A stretch of 64,000 nt of DNA from Pedobacter rhizosphaerae (GTDB lineage Bacteria > Bacteroidota > Bacteroidia > Sphingobacteriales > Sphingobacteriaceae). The notes under the pieces were generated by a model, which was not told the origin of the DNA, did no database searches, and worked only from the letters and a program-made list of their open reading frames with translations. The stretch covers positions 271,827 to 335,826 of the forward strand of contig NZ_FOGG01000002.1 in NCBI RefSeq assembly GCF_900111155.1. The letters are read 5' to 3'. Within the stretch, counting starts at the first letter, position 1. Each line of letters opens with the position of its first letter. The translations under genes and the position numbers were made by a program. This document shows positions 42,501-51,765 of this stretch, in pieces.

Positions 42501-42584
42501 AGTATCATTGATAATTACGAAGGTAAGGATGATATTATCCCTACAGCCAAAGAAAAACTTGAAAAACTAAACAAGAAGAAGTAG
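39561..42584 (+). CDS. Large exported tetratricopeptide-repeat protein
   Basis: 1007 residues. ATG 39561 opens a signal peptide (MQRKYLLVPLLVAGSISTHAQ); the open frame from TTG 39552 adds only three residues. The remainder is a long superhelix of about 20 TPR or TPR-like units (for example AYFHVGKSYFNQKNYKKALEW, YFAYINYLNKEYKTALANFE, AYTYFTKGDFDKSKSDLVEL, KAYLLKGDTTTAVKEFKNV), so it is a periplasmic scaffold. The next gene, 5 bases downstream, is an outer-membrane barrel, and the pair is probably one transcript. The YfgC/BamD-like part is a general TPR signal, not a specific assignment. Partner and role are unknown. Confidence 0.85.
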   Translation: MQRKYLLVPLLVAGSISTHAQVSAVQTLNKNYQTGLELLDKEKYTAASQQFKLVELQRYKPSTQTESNSELSTLKENAKFYAAVCALELNNSDAESLFQSFIRDYPLNPNTKLAYFHVGKSYFNQKNYKKALEWFEKTDPSMLSAKQRTEYQFKQGYAYFMQQDYEKAEPLFEAVKKEKGDFQESATYYFAYINYLNKEYKTALANFEKLKGSPTYEASYPYYITSMYYLDERYDDVIEYALPIMQKTKQQFEPEMLSLVAASYFAKSEFKNAEKYFAEYYAKDKSETKNNLFIYQYGYSLFQNKKYKESVAVLEKLNTDDVYLQNGMHTLGKAFIQLGDKPKAQSAFFRASRLEFDKGIQEEAWLNYAKLSYELEFHQQALDATQGFLKQFPRSRKINEAKTLLGEVLLTTKNYQAAVDILEPIPDKNLEAKEAYQKVTYFRGLEFYNERAFPNALSMFLRSEKFPEDTEISALSTYWKAESMYELRKFGEAVSTFEKFLKMPDADKTGVYNFANYALAYAAFEDEKYSKAANYFEKFLAGNDKDQKTIDDATIRLADSYFVNKSYGDAMANYNKIISRKNSAEDYALFQKGMIQGLENQHDTKIATMQALLKQFPNSNYADDAGFETAYTYFTKGDFDKSKSDLVELVAKYPHSSYVPKALVTIGLVQYNQDQDEAALESFKKVIRDYPSADEAKQALESIKNIYVDKGDANGFIAYAGTTPLGNYSNAEQDNIVFAAANNLYLKGDANGAFSAINAYFDKFPKAIHEKEAKFIRAESLVKLGRADEAIADYEFILNDWTSDYTERSLLSISKVFLDQKKYNEAIVYLKRLETTTDYKAHYSYAINNLLKAYTALNMPDDMLKYAQLTKESEKASEEEKNSSGLYSGKAYLLKGDTTTAVKEFKNVVAKTKTIAAAEAKYNLAFLEYMKGDYKTSSKTCFDLINNMASYDYWVAKAFILLSDNYVALKDNLQAKSTLLSIIDNYEGKDDIIPTAKEKLEKLNKKK

Positions 42585-42589
42585 AAATT

Positions 42590-44299
42590 ATGAAGTCGAT
42601 TAAATATATATATAGTTCACTGTTTTTTTTAGCTGTTGGATTAATGTCTGCACAGGCGCAGGATAAAAAAGCGGAAGAGAAGGAAAAGGAAAAATCAACA
42701 GTAAGTGAAGAAATTGAAGTAGTACGTCCGTATAAACCTATCCTTGCTGAAGCGGTAAAATTAAGGAGAAGTCCAAATCTGGATGACGTTAAAATCTATA
42801 AAGCCCGCTTAAATTACAGTGTAACCGATAGAAAATTAGAACTCAACAGTGATATTCAGAAGTTACAGGCGCAGGCCTTGGTTGATGAGAAACAATATGA
42901 GTTGATCAACAATTATGTAAAGGGTGGTTTCGGTTCCTTAGCTACGCTACTGGGAGAAGTTTACATCAACAACGGTAGAGATGAAGGACTGCAATTCGGT
43001 GGTTATTTCAAACATTTTTCTCAGGAAGGAAAGCTAAATAAGCAAAATAGCAGTACTCAACAACTGAGCTTATTTGGCCGTAGCATTTTAGAAGAAAATA
43101 CAGTTAGTGGCCGTATCAATTTTGAACGCAATGGAACGTATTTCTATGGAATTGATAATGCCAATCCAGCTTTAAATCCAAATCCTGAGAAGCAAGCCCT
43201 AAATTTCCTGGAAGTAGAAGGAGAACTGGTTAAAAACTATGTAGAAGATCCGGACGCTTTCAGTTATGCCCTCAAGGCCAATGGTTATTTATGGAGCGAC
43301 AAATTTGATGCGAAGGAAAACTATTTTACTTTAAATGGTTATTTAAACAAAAGGATCAGCTCATTTAACTTAGGGTTAGCTGCCTCTACTGAATTTGGCA
43401 GTACAAAAGATGCTTTAACCAGTGTTGGAAATAACCTGCTCCGTTTAAATCCGTATATCCGTTTACAAGTTAAAGGGGCCAAGGTTACTGCGGGAATCAA
43501 TTTCGTTCAGGAGTTTGGTGCATTTAGCAGTACCAAACTATTCCCTGCTGTAACCGCAGACTTTACTTTAATTCCAGATTACTTACAGGTTTTCGGGGAA
43601 GTTAAAGGAGATGTGAACAGAAATTCATTGAAAAGTTTTACTGATGAAAATCCATGGTTAAACAATAATATCCTGGTTAAAAATACAGTAGAGAAATTAA
43701 GTATCAGTGCCGGAATTAAAGGTACTGGTGGGCCAGGTTTTGGTTACAAAGCCCGTCTTTATATCAAACAGTTTGATGATATGCCTTTATTCGTTAATAA
43801 CTTCGATAACTTCAACAAGTTTGATGTGATTTATGATTTCGGAAAAACCAAACTTACAGGTTTAGAAGGAGAAATTTCCGTTCAGGTGAGCGATGCCTTA
43901 AAATGGACAGGTAAACTTAATATAGACGATTGGAAGCCTGCATCTGAGACCTATAGCTGGTTCAAACCCGGTTTAAAAGTGAGTTCTAATTTCAGCTATA
44001 CCTACAACAAAAAGTTAAGCTTTAATGCTGGAGTAGTCATTCAGGATGATGTAAAAGCCAAAGTAAACGTAGATAAGCCTGTAAATCCTTTGCTTTATGT
44101 AGTACCAAATCCAAATATTGAATCTATCGTAACCGTTAAAGGTTTTGTAGATTTAGGCTTAGGTGCAGATTACAGAATCAACAATAAGTTCTCCGTATTT
44201 GCAAAGGCTAACAATATCTTAAACACCAACTACAGCAAGTACTTATATTACCAGGTAAATGGTTTCAATATTTTCGGAGGATTAACTTATTCATTTTAA
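42590..44299 (+). CDS. Outer-membrane beta-barrel protein, partner of the TPR protein
   Basis: 569 residues. Signal peptide (1-23, ending AQAQ), a Lys/Glu-rich stretch (residues 25-36), then EEIEVVRPYKPILAEAVKLRR (about 40-60), a motif that resembles a periplasmic docking segment, and from about 100 on an alternating aromatic/polar pattern of a large barrel, ending NIFGGLTYSF with the outer-membrane insertion signal (terminal Phe). No TonB-dependent plug domain is visible. It starts 5 bases after the TPR gene and ends before a terminator. The pair may form an envelope complex; the ligand is unknown. Confidence 0.75.
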   Translation: MKSIKYIYSSLFFLAVGLMSAQAQDKKAEEKEKEKSTVSEEIEVVRPYKPILAEAVKLRRSPNLDDVKIYKARLNYSVTDRKLELNSDIQKLQAQALVDEKQYELINNYVKGGFGSLATLLGEVYINNGRDEGLQFGGYFKHFSQEGKLNKQNSSTQQLSLFGRSILEENTVSGRINFERNGTYFYGIDNANPALNPNPEKQALNFLEVEGELVKNYVEDPDAFSYALKANGYLWSDKFDAKENYFTLNGYLNKRISSFNLGLAASTEFGSTKDALTSVGNNLLRLNPYIRLQVKGAKVTAGINFVQEFGAFSSTKLFPAVTADFTLIPDYLQVFGEVKGDVNRNSLKSFTDENPWLNNNILVKNTVEKLSISAGIKGTGGPGFGYKARLYIKQFDDMPLFVNNFDNFNKFDVIYDFGKTKLTGLEGEISVQVSDALKWTGKLNIDDWKPASETYSWFKPGLKVSSNFSYTYNKKLSFNAGVVIQDDVKAKVNVDKPVNPLLYVVPNPNIESIVTVKGFVDLGLGADYRINNKFSVFAKANNILNTNYSKYLYYQVNGFNIFGGLTYSF

Positions 44300-44343
44300 G
44301 TTCCATAAACAATCCTTCAGGCAGTAGTATGCCTAATCAACGA

Positions 44344-44374
44344 AAAAGCACCTTTAAATATTAAAGGTGCTTTT
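44344..44374. terminator. Bidirectional terminator
   Basis: AAAAGCACCTTTAA (44344-44357), loop ATA, TTAAAGGTGCTTTT (44361-44374): a perfect 14-bp stem between the convergent barrel and SusD genes. Confidence 0.85.
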
Positions 44375-44474
44375 CGTTTTAAAGATCAGATGTTATTGTA
44401 CTTTGGAATGAAACTATTTCGATGTGTTCATCTTCCATTAATAACATCTCACATTGTTCACTATTAAGAATGGC

Positions 44475-45908
44475 TCAATAACCCGGGTTCTGTGTGAGTT
44501 TAGGGTTTAATTGTCGCTCCCTTTGTGGAATAGGATAAAGGGCTAATGTAGCCACCACATTACCGATTTGCCCGTTAGCAGAAACATAGTTGGTTTTATG
44601 CGCTTGCATTGTGGCCACCATAATCCCCCATCTGTTCAAGTCAAACCATCTCTCACCTTCAAAACAAAGCTCTACCCTTCTCTCGTGATAAATCGTTGTC
44701 CTGGCATCGGTTTGCGATAAGCCAAGTTTGGGAGCAAGATTAGATCTGGAACGGACAAGATTAAGCTGTGTTAAAGCTTCATTGGTTTTCCCGTTTTCAT
44801 TTAACACTTCTGCATAGAGTAAAATAACATCGGCATAACGTAGAACCGGCCAATCGTTATCTCCTTCACTATTAGCCCCTACGCTTTGGTAAATAAATTT
44901 CTTCGCGTAATAATATACTAAGGTACCGGCACTGTAAACACCTATAGCCGTATTCAAGCGGTTATCTCCTGGTTCAAACGTATCGTACAGATCTTTTGTT
45001 CCGCTATTATTACTGTTACCGGTTACGGCTGTAATGGTTGTACCCGATGGCTGTGGAACAAAGCTTCTGGCAAAGGTATTGCCCTCGCCAAAACCACCTC
45101 CCAGATATTGCACAGCAAAAATTATATCCTTGTTATTATCTTTTCCAAGACCAAAAACCTGATCGTAAGGAAGCAAAGTACCCGCCGTTGCTGCAACACT
45201 CGCTAAAACTGGTTCTGCTTGTGTAAACTTTTTCTCAAACATTAGTACTTTCCCCAAAAGCGCATTGGCAGCAATGCTGGTTGCGCGACCAATATCCTGG
45301 CCCGTATAACTAGCTGGTAATACGGCAGCAGCTTCGGTCAAATCCTTTTCAATCTGCGCATATACCTCTTGAACTGACGCTCTGTTGTAGGTATAAGCCT
45401 GTTCCTCAGCGGTGATTTCATTCAGTACAAGCGGTACACCTCCATACATCCTTACTAAATTGAAGTACATTAATGCTCTGAGAAATTTAGCCTGACCAAT
45501 ATAACCATTGCGGTTAGCAGCAGACATTACAGGAGTATTTACATGATCAAGTACAATGTTTGCATAAGAAATAGTGGCGTAGAACCTTGCCCAGGCATTC
45601 TGCAAGTTTGTAGATACCGCAGTCCATGTCAGTTTATCCTGTTCACCATACAACACCTCGCTTTCCCCATACGTTTGTGCGTTATCCGAAGGCAGTTCTC
45701 CGAAGCCATATTGCTCGTTATAAATAGGGCGAAGACTACTGTATGCGCCAGTTAAGGCCGATTTAATATCTATCTCGGTTGCGTAAAAAGTATTAACCGG
45801 AATAATCCCCTTTGGAGTGAGTTCGACAAAGGATTTTTTACAGGAAGTAATAACCATACTTAACATTAGCATGGATATACTGCATATAATTATATTTTTA
45901 GTTTTCAT
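44475..45908 (-). CDS. RagB/SusD-family nutrient-binding lipoprotein
   Basis: 477 residues. Lipobox VITSC (Cys 23) marks an outer-membrane lipoprotein. The SusD pattern is present: ELTPKGIIPVNTFYATEIDIKSALTGAYSSLR, AKFLRALMYFNLVRMYGGVPLV, the TPR-like helices, VLRYADVILLYAEVLNENGKT and the C-terminal ERRVELCFEGERWFDLNRWG. It caps the partner SusC barrel and binds the nutrient (usually an oligosaccharide or peptide). It follows the SusC gene by 18 bases. No glycosidase is in the cluster, so the substrate is open. Confidence 0.93.
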   Translation of the reverse strand: MKTKNIIICSISMLMLSMVITSCKKSFVELTPKGIIPVNTFYATEIDIKSALTGAYSSLRPIYNEQYGFGELPSDNAQTYGESEVLYGEQDKLTWTAVSTNLQNAWARFYATISYANIVLDHVNTPVMSAANRNGYIGQAKFLRALMYFNLVRMYGGVPLVLNEITAEEQAYTYNRASVQEVYAQIEKDLTEAAAVLPASYTGQDIGRATSIAANALLGKVLMFEKKFTQAEPVLASVAATAGTLLPYDQVFGLGKDNNKDIIFAVQYLGGGFGEGNTFARSFVPQPSGTTITAVTGNSNNSGTKDLYDTFEPGDNRLNTAIGVYSAGTLVYYYAKKFIYQSVGANSEGDNDWPVLRYADVILLYAEVLNENGKTNEALTQLNLVRSRSNLAPKLGLSQTDARTTIYHERRVELCFEGERWFDLNRWGIMVATMQAHKTNYVSANGQIGNVVATLALYPIPQRERQLNPKLTQNPGY

Positions 45909-45926
45909 GATCTTTGTTTAGGGCTA

Positions 45927-48900
45927 TTAAAATCCAAAATTGATACCTATAATAATGGTGCGGGCCGTAGGGTAAGTTCCCTGATCTACACCTGGTGTGG
46001 TAGGGTCGCCTCCCATGATATTCGCTTCAGGGTTATAACCAGAATATTTAGTGATCAGGAAAGGGTTCTGAGCGGTTACATAAAGTCTGGCAGATTGCAG
46101 CGAAATTTTACGTAAAAAACTCTCGTTCAACCGATAACCTAAAGTAATATTCCTAACACGCAGGTATGATCCATTTTCTACAGCCAGGTTCGTTAATGCA
46201 GCTCCAGGCAATGCTCCCGTTGCGATTGGACTTCCATAAAGCACCTCTCTATCAGGGAATGCAGGATCAAAATAGTTATTAAAATATTTAGCCAATGAGT
46301 TTTGATTGTGATTACCAGTTATGGTTTGGCGGTTATTTCCATTGATGATATTTACCCCCTGAACACCTTGAACCAGGATACTCAAGTCAAAGTTTTTATA
46401 TTGAAATGTGTTGGTTAATCCGTAAGTAAAATCTGGTAAACCATGCCCCAATTGGGTAACATCATTAACATCAATTTTGCCATCGCCGTTCTGATCTTTA
46501 ATCATAGAATCTCCAATGCTGTTTCCGGTAGTCACTTTTGGATTATTGGCTAAATCACTGGCATTTTTAAATACCCCGATAATTTCGTAGCCATACATAA
46601 TCCCCAAAGGATCGCCAACTTTAACCTGGTATACGTTATTCCACCCGTTAATTGCTCTAACAGCTGGTAATGCACTCGGACCACCTAAATCTAAAACCTT
46701 GGTTTTATAGGTAGAGAAGTTAGCGTTAGCATTCCAGGTTACCGCTCCCAGTTTGAAATTGGTATTGGCGGTAAATTCGAACCCTTTATTTTGCAACTTT
46801 CCAAGGTTAGCCTGATAGGATGAGTTATAAACACTGGATTGCAACGATGAAGTATAACCAATAGCCAGTGGCAGGGCCTTATTCAGCAACATGCCGTTCG
46901 AGTTTCTGATGAAATAGTCGAATGTGAACACGATTTTGTTTTGCAATAGTCCGATATCCGTACCGATACTAGTTTGATCATTCTTTTCCCACGTTAAATC
47001 AGGATTAGCAAAACCTGTTTGTTGTGTACCAAAAATCCTGGCGTTCCCAGAAGCATAATTCCTGTTTAAGGCAATGGAATTTATATAAGTGAAACTTCCG
47101 ATGTTTGCGTTTCCGGTACGTCCATAACCTCCTCTAAGCTTAAACTCGTTAATCCCTATTTTCAATAATGCTTCCTTCAAAAATGGTTCTTCAGCCAATC
47201 TCCAGCCCAATGAGAAGGATGGAAAAACGGCGAATTTGTTATTTGACCCAAAACGGGATGAACCATCCTGACGTACAGCGGCCGTAAACAAGTATTTTTT
47301 ATTATAATCGTAAGTAAGCCTACCTGCGTAAGAAACAAATGTATTTGCGTCGAAAAGTTCAGTACCTACCGTATTTGGTGAGGCCAAAGGACTTTGAACC
47401 GCTGTAGTGATAAATGTTCCGGGTAGGCCCGCTGTATAATTAATTTGTGATTCATATTTCTGTGCAGAGAATAATCCTAACACATTAAAATGATGTTTCC
47501 CTATTTGCTTATCATAAGTAGCCGTATTTTCCCAAACCCAGTCGAAACTATTACGCACATTGTCTGATGCGAAAATACCTGCCAACTGTGGACTTGAATT
47601 AGATGCTGTAGGTGCAGAGCTGTAAGCCATTGACCCTGGTATATAACCATGAACCTGCTCATTTTCCAAAGTTGCACCAATATAGGTTTTCAGCTTTAAA
47701 CCTGGCAGTGGGGCATATTCTATAAAGGCGTTACTTAAGGTTCTAAACGCTCTGGATCGATTAACTGATAAACTAAGTATCCCAACAGGATTATAAAAAT
47801 TAGATGCCGAGAATACCGCTGTTGGCGAGAGATTATAGTTTAGTTCACGATCATAAGGCTGCGCAAAATCGCCGTTTGCCCTATACACCGGTACAATAGG
47901 TTGAAATGTTAAAGCCTGATTCAATGGACTTGGCAAATTCAAATCTGCCACTAAACCTGGTACGCCAATAATAAAATCGTTGGGATTTGCTCCTGCACCG
48001 CTGGCCTGACCAGAAGATGGCTGCCTGTATTGCTCTGCATAAGATGGAGAAACTGAAAATCCAAATTTTACATTTTTAACAATGTCTGCATCCAGATTTA
48101 AGCGCGTATTGTAACGGGTATATTCGGTTCCGATTAACACCCCTTTTTGCTTAAAGATACCCGCAGACGCACTAAAACGCACTTTTTCACTACCTCCAGA
48201 AGCATTGAATTCAAAACTTCTGATGGGTGCTGTTCTGAAAATTTCCTTTTGCCAATCTACATCAGGAAGATTAGAAATATCACCATCTAAAATTGCGGGG
48301 TATTGTAAATTTTTAATCCGGCTTAATGCCTTTACTTGCTGTACATACTGATCTTTAGACAGCACATCAATGTATCTGTCTACTTCTTGAATACCAGTGT
48401 ATGCAGAAACGGAGAATACAGTTTTACCTGCTTTACCTCTTTTAGTAGTAACCAAAACCACACCATTAGCAGCTCTTGATCCATAAATTGCGGCGGATGC
48501 GGCATCCTTTAATACTTCAATGGATTCGATATCACTTGGATTGATCAAATTAAAATTCGCAGCTGTTTCCAATGGATATCCATCAACTACATACAAAGGA
48601 TCATTTGATGAACTTAGCGAACTTACCCCCCGAACCCGGATTGTTGGTGCAGCTCCTGGCTTACCACCCTGATCGGATTGAACCTGAACACCTGCAGCCA
48701 AACCTGCCAAAGCCTCACCTGGCGTACTTACCGGTTGATTTCCAATATGCTTCCCTTCTACCTTGGTAATAGATGAGGTAACTGTGGTTCTGGATTGTGA
48801 TCCGTAACCTACTACCACCACATCCCCTAATGATTGAGGCGTTTCTGTTAAGGAAACATTGATGACCGTTTTACCAGCAATGGCTACTTCCTGACTAACA

Positions 48901-49457
48901 TAACCTATTGAAGAAAATACCAGGGTACCAGTTGCTGCAGGAGCCTTGATTAAATATGCGCCATTTGCATCTGTTGTACTGCCTATCTTTGTTCCTTTAA
49001 GCAAAACGCTTACTCCAGGCATAGTGGCCCCTTTCGAATCGGTAACCACGCCTGATATATTTACCTGCTGTACCTGAACAGGTTCTATTTTTCGCTTAAG
49101 TTTAACAACAATTGTTGCATTATCGCCGAATAAAAGTTCAATGGGTTGATTAATGAAGCAGATTTCCAACACTTGTTTCAGCTGGGTATCTTTTACTTTA
49201 AGGGTAACAGGCCCCGTGCCATTCATTACTGCTGCATCGCAGATAAAATTATATCCTGTTTGTTTCGTTAATTGACTAAGTACCTCTCTCACTGGGGTGT
49301 TTCTGACATCAAGGCTTACCTTCTGCGCAAAGCCGGATGCTTGCGCCTGAAAGAAAATGGCCATGGTCAATATAATTGTGAGTCTCATAATTAGAAGGAT
49401 TTTTTGCCTATAGCAAGGCTTATCCCCGCACTGAAGTGCAGTAAAATTTTTATACAT
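45927..49457 (-). CDS. SusC/RagA-family TonB-linked outer-membrane transporter
   Basis: 1176 residues. Signal region (about 20-45), a secretin/TonB N-terminal STN domain (about 60-125: VREVLSQLTKQTGYNFICDA, VTLKVKDTQLKQVLEICF), then a carboxypeptidase-like repeat (about 135-210, NISGVVTDSKGATMPGVSVLLKGT), the plug with VVVVGYGSQSRTTVTSSI and IRVRGVSSLSSSNDPLYVVDGYP, and a barrel ending in TIIIGINFGF. The STN domain is the mark of transporters that signal to a FecR/ECF sigma pair, which is just upstream. Together with SusD it imports a nutrient driven by TonB. Upstream is a gap of 113 bases with two hairpins. Confidence 0.93.
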   Translation of the reverse strand: MYKNFTALQCGDKPCYRQKILLIMRLTIILTMAIFFQAQASGFAQKVSLDVRNTPVREVLSQLTKQTGYNFICDAAVMNGTGPVTLKVKDTQLKQVLEICFINQPIELLFGDNATIVVKLKRKIEPVQVQQVNISGVVTDSKGATMPGVSVLLKGTKIGSTTDANGAYLIKAPAATGTLVFSSIGYVSQEVAIAGKTVINVSLTETPQSLGDVVVVGYGSQSRTTVTSSITKVEGKHIGNQPVSTPGEALAGLAAGVQVQSDQGGKPGAAPTIRVRGVSSLSSSNDPLYVVDGYPLETAANFNLINPSDIESIEVLKDAASAAIYGSRAANGVVLVTTKRGKAGKTVFSVSAYTGIQEVDRYIDVLSKDQYVQQVKALSRIKNLQYPAILDGDISNLPDVDWQKEIFRTAPIRSFEFNASGGSEKVRFSASAGIFKQKGVLIGTEYTRYNTRLNLDADIVKNVKFGFSVSPSYAEQYRQPSSGQASGAGANPNDFIIGVPGLVADLNLPSPLNQALTFQPIVPVYRANGDFAQPYDRELNYNLSPTAVFSASNFYNPVGILSLSVNRSRAFRTLSNAFIEYAPLPGLKLKTYIGATLENEQVHGYIPGSMAYSSAPTASNSSPQLAGIFASDNVRNSFDWVWENTATYDKQIGKHHFNVLGLFSAQKYESQINYTAGLPGTFITTAVQSPLASPNTVGTELFDANTFVSYAGRLTYDYNKKYLFTAAVRQDGSSRFGSNNKFAVFPSFSLGWRLAEEPFLKEALLKIGINEFKLRGGYGRTGNANIGSFTYINSIALNRNYASGNARIFGTQQTGFANPDLTWEKNDQTSIGTDIGLLQNKIVFTFDYFIRNSNGMLLNKALPLAIGYTSSLQSSVYNSSYQANLGKLQNKGFEFTANTNFKLGAVTWNANANFSTYKTKVLDLGGPSALPAVRAINGWNNVYQVKVGDPLGIMYGYEIIGVFKNASDLANNPKVTTGNSIGDSMIKDQNGDGKIDVNDVTQLGHGLPDFTYGLTNTFQYKNFDLSILVQGVQGVNIINGNNRQTITGNHNQNSLAKYFNNYFDPAFPDREVLYGSPIATGALPGAALTNLAVENGSYLRVRNITLGYRLNESFLRKISLQSARLYVTAQNPFLITKYSGYNPEANIMGGDPTTPGVDQGTYPTARTIIIGINFGF

Positions 49458-49504
49458 TTGGTTAGGATTGATTGATTATGGAAAAAATGATTTAATTTAT
49501 CCTC

Positions 49505-49551
49505 GTCGGTATCTTACCGACCCAAGCCGGAGGTGATTGCAGCACTTCCGG
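49505..49551. promoter_or_regulatory. Two adjacent hairpins between fecR and susC
   Basis: GTCGGTA, TCT, TACCGAC (49505-49521) is a perfect 7-bp stem; CCGGAGGTG and CACTTCCGG (49527-49535 and 49543-49551) form a 9-bp stem with one G-U pair. In the minus direction they lie between the fecR stop and the susC start and could be an attenuator, a processing site or a terminator of fecR. Confidence 0.45.
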
Positions 49552-49570
49552 TTTTTGGATTTTCTGGTAT

Positions 49571-50731
49571 TTATCGTGCTATAACAGTAATCCTCCTTCC
49601 TTCAATTATAAATTGAACTTTATCCAATAGGGCTATATTGTTCAGCAAACTTTTCAGTCCTTTTGATCGGGAATAATTCCCGTCAAAATTTACCTGAGAC
49701 ATGTCTCCCTTATAAACTACATCCACATCATACCATCTGGTAATCTTCTTCATAACACTGGTTATATTCTCATTATTGAATATGAACATGTCGTTTTTCC
49801 AAGCCATAATCTCCTCCAGATCTGCCTGCTTTACACTGAGCTTATTTTGCAGGTTATTCACTACCATTTCTCCGGGATGTATGATCTGCTTTAAATTATT
49901 TGCGCTTACCCTAACTGCCCCCTCTAAAAGTGCTGTAGTAATATCCTTATCCTCGTTAAAGGCTGTAATATTAAAATGAGTACCTAAAACCTCTACCTCC
50001 TGCTTGCCATTTACATCTACTATAAAAGGTTTTTGCTTGTTCTTGGCTACTTCAAAATAAGCTTCTCCACTTAAGTACACTTTACGGCTCTTACCTGAGA
50101 AAATAGTAGGAAAACTTAATGATGAACTTGAATTTAACCATACCCTGGTACCATCTGATAAAGTAATGTTGTATTTACCAGCTCGTGGAATCACAATCTT
50201 GTTCAATGCGGTCTCTGTGTTACCGACATGGGTTTCCTTGCCTGATAGTACGATCCCTTCTCCAGATTTGGATATGGATGAATTCCCCTTTTTACTGAGC
50301 AAGCCGTTGCCAGCCTTTTCCAGTTGAATGGTACTCCCATCGGCTAGCTGCAAAACAGCATTGGCCTTACCAGGAGCTATGTCTTTATCTACTTTTGCAA
50401 CATGCTTGGTTTGAGAATTCTCCTTATTAACAGCCGTATCTGTTTGATATTGATAGACAAAGAAAATGGTAGCCAGCGCCGCAATAAATACAGCCGCTAC
50501 ATCTAAGAAAGGAATAATAAACCAAAGTTTCTTTCTAGGTGTCTGAAAATTAATACTCTGCTGAACCCGATCAAACAAAACACTGTGTAATCTTGCCTTT
50601 TCTATTTGATCAATATCTAAATTGGCTAAGCCATTTGAGATTTGATAAGAACGAAGTTTCTCTACCTCATCAGGACTGCTTTTGTCCGCTAAGTAATTTT
50701 CACAAAGTAATAGGTACTGTTCTTCAGTCAT
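49571..50731 (-). CDS. FecR-family anti-sigma regulator
   Basis: 386 residues: a short cytoplasmic N-terminal part (about 1-85) that binds the sigma factor, one membrane segment (about 90-110, FLDVAAVFIAALATIFFVY), then the periplasmic FecR domain (about 170-280: IVIPRAGKYNITLSDGTRVWLNSSSSLSFPTIF, YLSGEAYFEVAKNKQKPFIVD, EVLGTHFNI) and a C-terminal STN-interacting domain (about 310-386). It receives the signal from the SusC STN domain and controls the ECF sigma factor encoded divergently at 50900. It precedes susC/susD by 113 bases. Confidence 0.92.
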   Translation of the reverse strand: MTEEQYLLLCENYLADKSSPDEVEKLRSYQISNGLANLDIDQIEKARLHSVLFDRVQQSINFQTPRKKLWFIIPFLDVAAVFIAALATIFFVYQYQTDTAVNKENSQTKHVAKVDKDIAPGKANAVLQLADGSTIQLEKAGNGLLSKKGNSSISKSGEGIVLSGKETHVGNTETALNKIVIPRAGKYNITLSDGTRVWLNSSSSLSFPTIFSGKSRKVYLSGEAYFEVAKNKQKPFIVDVNGKQEVEVLGTHFNITAFNEDKDITTALLEGAVRVSANNLKQIIHPGEMVVNNLQNKLSVKQADLEEIMAWKNDMFIFNNENITSVMKKITRWYDVDVVYKGDMSQVNFDGNYSRSKGLKSLLNNIALLDKVQFIIEGRRITVIAR

Positions 50732-50899
50732 GGGATTCGGACAAGTTTAATCTGGCTATTACTTATATAGATACATAAAAATCAAGGCACACACATAAAA
50801 TCATATAAAAAATGAAAATTATTTTTTTACGATACTCAAATATGGGTTGTCCTATTTTTTATTCCGGGAATTAAATCCTAGCTTTATTGTAACCAATAT

Positions 50900-51502
50900 A
50901 TGACAAAGACCAAACTAACCGATCTGCAGTTATTCGAAGAAATGGCTTCGGATAATATGCATGCTTTCAATGAGCTTTTTGAGCGTCATTGGTCCAAAGT
51001 ATATGCGGTTGCGTTTCGGTATGTTAAGGATGAATCCTTCGCCCTCGAAATAGCGCATGATATATTCGTGAATATCTGGAATAAAAGAAAAACACTCCAA
51101 ATAGATTATTTCGGTGGTTACGTAGCTACAGCAGCAAGTTATCACGGTATCCGGAAAAGCCGTCAAATGAAAACACAGGCGCTAGTGTACCTTGACGATT
51201 ATCAAACAAATGAAATCATTTTACCCGCCGGATCAGAACCCTCCATTTCCAACTTAGGCGAGCAGCGTATAAATGAAGCCGACCTGAGTTCTGAAATCAA
51301 TAACCTGCTGGAGCAGTTACCTAAACGCTGCCGGGAGGTTTACCTGCTGAGCAGACAGGAGCAATTAAACATTACAGAAATAGCCGAGAGGCTGGGCATA
51401 TCGAAGAGAACGGTGGAAAATCAGCTTACCACTGCCTTAAAGCATATCCGGAATGCACTAACCTATAGTGCACTCTGGGCAATACTTTTTCAAAATCAGT
51501 AA
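50900..51502 (+). CDS. ECF sigma factor, Bacteroidota FecI-like
   Basis: 200 residues with sigma-70 region 2 (LFEEMASDNMHAFNELFERHW, ALEIAHDIFVNIWNKR) and region 4 (LEQLPKRCREVYLLSRQEQLNITEIAERLGISKRTVENQL). This is the family expanded in Bacteroidota that works with FecR and SusC. The gene is on the opposite strand to fecR with 168 bases between starts, not cotranscribed as is common. It is expected to transcribe the susCD genes when the nutrient is bound. Confidence 0.92.
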   Translation: MTKTKLTDLQLFEEMASDNMHAFNELFERHWSKVYAVAFRYVKDESFALEIAHDIFVNIWNKRKTLQIDYFGGYVATAASYHGIRKSRQMKTQALVYLDDYQTNEIILPAGSEPSISNLGEQRINEADLSSEINNLLEQLPKRCREVYLLSRQEQLNITEIAERLGISKRTVENQLTTALKHIRNALTYSALWAILFQNQ

Positions 51503-51765
51503 AAATAAAAGGGTATCTTTTAGTATACTTAGGTTAAAAAACACCTATCTCCTTTTATATCTCTTAAACACATTTGATTGCCAACATACCATTTCTATCT
51601 TTGTAACCGTTATCTTTAGAAGAATACCCTTTTAAAACCATTGAATATTCATGATAAAAACATATAAATTGTTTCCTATATTTCATTTAATGTATCAAAA
51701 ACACCCAAAAGGTTATTTAGAGGTAGAATTTAATTTTTAATTTAAAAACGCTTAATTTTACCCGA

